Below, in pieces: positions 62,718-64,000 of a DNA stretch of 64,000 nt. The stretch spans positions 1 through 64,000 of the forward strand of contig JAECRA010000021.1 in NCBI GenBank assembly GCA_015999985.1. The letters are read 5' to 3'. The notes beneath the pieces were generated by a model, which was not told the DNA's origin, searched no databases, and saw only the letters and a list, made by a program, of their open reading frames with translations. This DNA comes from Comamonadaceae bacterium (GTDB taxonomy: Bacteria > Pseudomonadota > Gammaproteobacteria > Burkholderiales > Burkholderiaceae_C). The translations under genes were made by a program, and so were the position numbers. Each line of letters opens with the position of its first letter. The first letter of the stretch is position 1.

Positions 62718-63910
62718 TTCTGCTTCCAAGGCAGGCCCGCGTGGCGCCAACCATTCTTGTGCCCGCGGTGCGCCTGGTTATCGGGATCGCCCTCAAACCC
62801 GCCCAGGATGTTGTAGGCAGACAGACCAAGCTCGCTTGCGCGTTTGGCTGCAGCCACAGAGCGCACGCCACTGCGGCATAGCAAGGCCAGCGCCTTTCCC
62901 TCAGCGGCCCTCTGGATCGCCTGATCGAAATCAGCATTGAGCGCCATGCCAGGCCACTGCTTCCACGCAACGGCCACTGCGCCAGGTACAAAGCCAACCC
63001 ACTCACGTTCAGCATCTGTACGCACGTCGACCAGCACGGCTTGGCCATTGATCATCCACTCATACGCCTTCTGCGGCGATATGTCTCCCGCATAGCCTTC
63101 CACGACTGTAGATGTCTCATGGCCCGCGTCCTGAGGCAACCCAGAGCGTTGGTTGGCAGGTACGGCCTCTTCCAATCGCTTGGGGGGTGGTAAATTGAGG
63201 TTGTTCATCAGCGCCACGAATTCATCCTGAGTCTTGCCCGCGATGCGCGGGTTAGTGGATTTCTCAACGGCAATGGTCGACTGAGTGCGCTCCTTGTAGT
63301 CGTGTCCTGGCCAGACGATGGTGGTGTCGGGCAATTTGAAAAGCACTTCCGTGAGGCTTCGGTACAACTGCGCAGGATCACCTGATTGGAAATCAGTGCG
63401 GCCACAGCCGCCAATCAGCAGGGTATCGCCTGTAAAGACATGATGGGTGTCGTGCCGGGATTCAGGGCGGGTCTCCGCATCAAACTTGGCAGCCGGGCTC
63501 GAGCTTGCGGTAGCCGGCTCACCCTCACCGGCGCTGGAGCGCTGCCAGTAATAGCAAATACTGCCGGCGGTGTGTCCTGGCGTGTGAAGCACGCGCACCC
63601 GCTCCGCCCCGAAAGTCAGCTCATCTCCGTCGGCAAGCTGAGTCGCCGCGGTACCAATGTCACACCCGGAAGGCGCAGCCAGACGCGCCCCTGTCAGCTC
63701 TGCCAACCTGGCTGCGCTAGTGACATGATCGGCGTGCGCGTGGGTTTCCACCGCCCAGCGCAAGGTCAGCCCCAACTGCGAAATGACGGCCATGTCGCGC
63801 TCTATTTGCTCTGCCACAGGGTCGATCACCAGCGCGTCTCGCGATTGCTCGTCATAGAGGAGGTAGGTGTAAGTGCTGGAAGCAGGATCGAAGAGTTGAG
63901 TCGGATTCAT
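62714..63910 (-). CDS. Persulfide dioxygenase-rhodanese fusion (ETHE1-like MBL fold)
   Basis: A 398-residue fusion. Residues about 1-250 form an ETHE1-like metallo-beta-lactamase domain with THAHADH at 56-62, a second-site histidine in HTPGHTAGS, and FTGDTLLIGGCGRTDFQ. Residues about 285-395 form a rhodanese domain with active-site CRSGVRS. It would oxidise glutathione persulfide to sulfite, with the rhodanese moving sulfane sulfur. A Ser/Ala/Glu-rich insert of about 35 residues interrupts the first domain after HTAGSICYYWQ. ATG 63910 is preferred to TTG 63937. Confidence 0.93.
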   Translation of the reverse strand: MNPTQLFDPASSTYTYLLYDEQSRDALVIDPVAEQIERDMAVISQLGLTLRWAVETHAHADHVTSAARLAELTGARLAAPSGCDIGTAATQLADGDELTFGAERVRVLHTPGHTAGSICYYWQRSSAGEGEPATASSSPAAKFDAETRPESRHDTHHVFTGDTLLIGGCGRTDFQSGDPAQLYRSLTEVLFKLPDTTIVWPGHDYKERTQSTIAVEKSTNPRIAGKTQDEFVALMNNLNLPPPKRLEEAVPANQRSGLPQDAGHETSTVVEGYAGDISPQKAYEWMINGQAVLVDVRTDAEREWVGFVPGAVAVAWKQWPGMALNADFDQAIQRAAEGKALALLCRSGVRSVAAAKRASELGLSAYNILGGFEGDPDNQAHRGHKNGWRHAGLPWKQN

Positions 63911-64000
63911 AGGCTCATTGTCATCTCTGTTGTACAAAGAGGGGCCCGCCGGAAGTTCCGGCAGGTGATGTCGTCGAATTTACGTTTCGGAGCCCCTGCA

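Noticed and set aside
63907-64000. Possible 3' end of a minus-strand gene entering from beyond the window
   Set aside because: A frame is open from the window edge to a TGA that overlaps the dioxygenase ATG (ATGA), giving about 30 residues ending TEMTMSL. The sequence matches nothing I recognise, contains a GCCGGAA/TTCCGGC palindrome at 63948-63962, and is too short to call.
1-64000. tRNA, rRNA, transposase, restriction-modification or toxin-antitoxin genes
   Set aside because: I looked for characteristic motifs in intergenic spaces and translated frames and found none that could be supported; a tRNA or covariance-model scan would be decisive.

Overview
The window looks like chromosomal DNA of a betaproteobacterium of the order Burkholderiales, most likely family Comamonadaceae (Acidovorax/Comamonas relatives). 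This is inferred from GC-rich coding sequence, a Bug-type tripartite-tricarboxylate binding protein, the rhodanese-grxC-secB-gpsA order, the DUF971-ubiE-Tim44-ubiJ-ubiB order, an IPTL-CTERM protein and dispersed GC-rich intergenic repeats. No rRNA, tRNA, transposase, phage or CRISPR array was recognised.

Layout. 1-782 is a non-coding repeat cluster. 783-9275 is housekeeping: a GntP permease, panC, gpsA-secB-glutaredoxin-rhodanese (minus strand), gpmA, a CtpA protease and a MoeB/ThiF-type enzyme. 9573-13138 is a signalling and stress block: a receiver-only regulator, a NarL-type regulator, a CHASE3 histidine kinase, a YqjD/ElaB-like protein and a BON lipoprotein. A SulP transporter follows. 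15161-21752 is a long minus-strand run (FmdB, DUF502, AspS, a YqjD-YqjE-YqjK trio, NudB, an EEP-family phosphatase, FolE, a BLUF photoreceptor) in which two successive folate steps sit beside a blue-light sensor. 22273-29908 holds a sodium/solute symporter, an ankyrin protein beside an unknown gene, a DUF2145 pair and a dioxygenase/LysR divergon. 29977-34459 is a ubiquinone-biosynthesis run.

36257-46190 is the most interesting region: ten minus-strand genes, mostly overlapping or a few bases apart. The dTDP-rhamnose genes (rfbB, rfbD, rfbA ... rfbC) are interrupted by a cassette encoding a dTDP-3-amino-3,6-dideoxyhexose pathway (3,4-ketoisomerase, aminotransferase, PseH-like acetyltransferase) interleaved with a GtrB-like polyprenyl-phosphate sugar transferase, a GtrA flippase and a large polytopic GtrC-like protein. 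Together they could make an acylated amino sugar from the shared RmlA/RmlB intermediate, load it on undecaprenyl phosphate, flip it and attach it to a rhamnose-containing surface glycan.

46425-64000 carries a phasin, a DUF3108 protein, an IPTL-CTERM beta-helix surface protein, a TetR/TPR/acyl-CoA-binding set, an aminopeptidase, an M20 hydrolase with a DUF2817 peptidase, a LysR regulator with two DNA-binding domains divergent from a dehydrogenase and an orphan Bug protein, coaX, a LysM/BON protein, panB and a persulfide dioxygenase-rhodanese fusion. Three pantothenate/CoA genes (panC, coaX, panB) lie in the window but are not clustered.

Three families of non-coding repeats recur: a 350-700 bp composite at 45-780, 21905-22265 and (inverted) 56045-56460; a ~113 bp unit in tandem at 48241-48467 and inverted at 56463-56636; and an inverted-repeat element at 3208-3383 whose end motif also forms a hairpin at 62694-62717.
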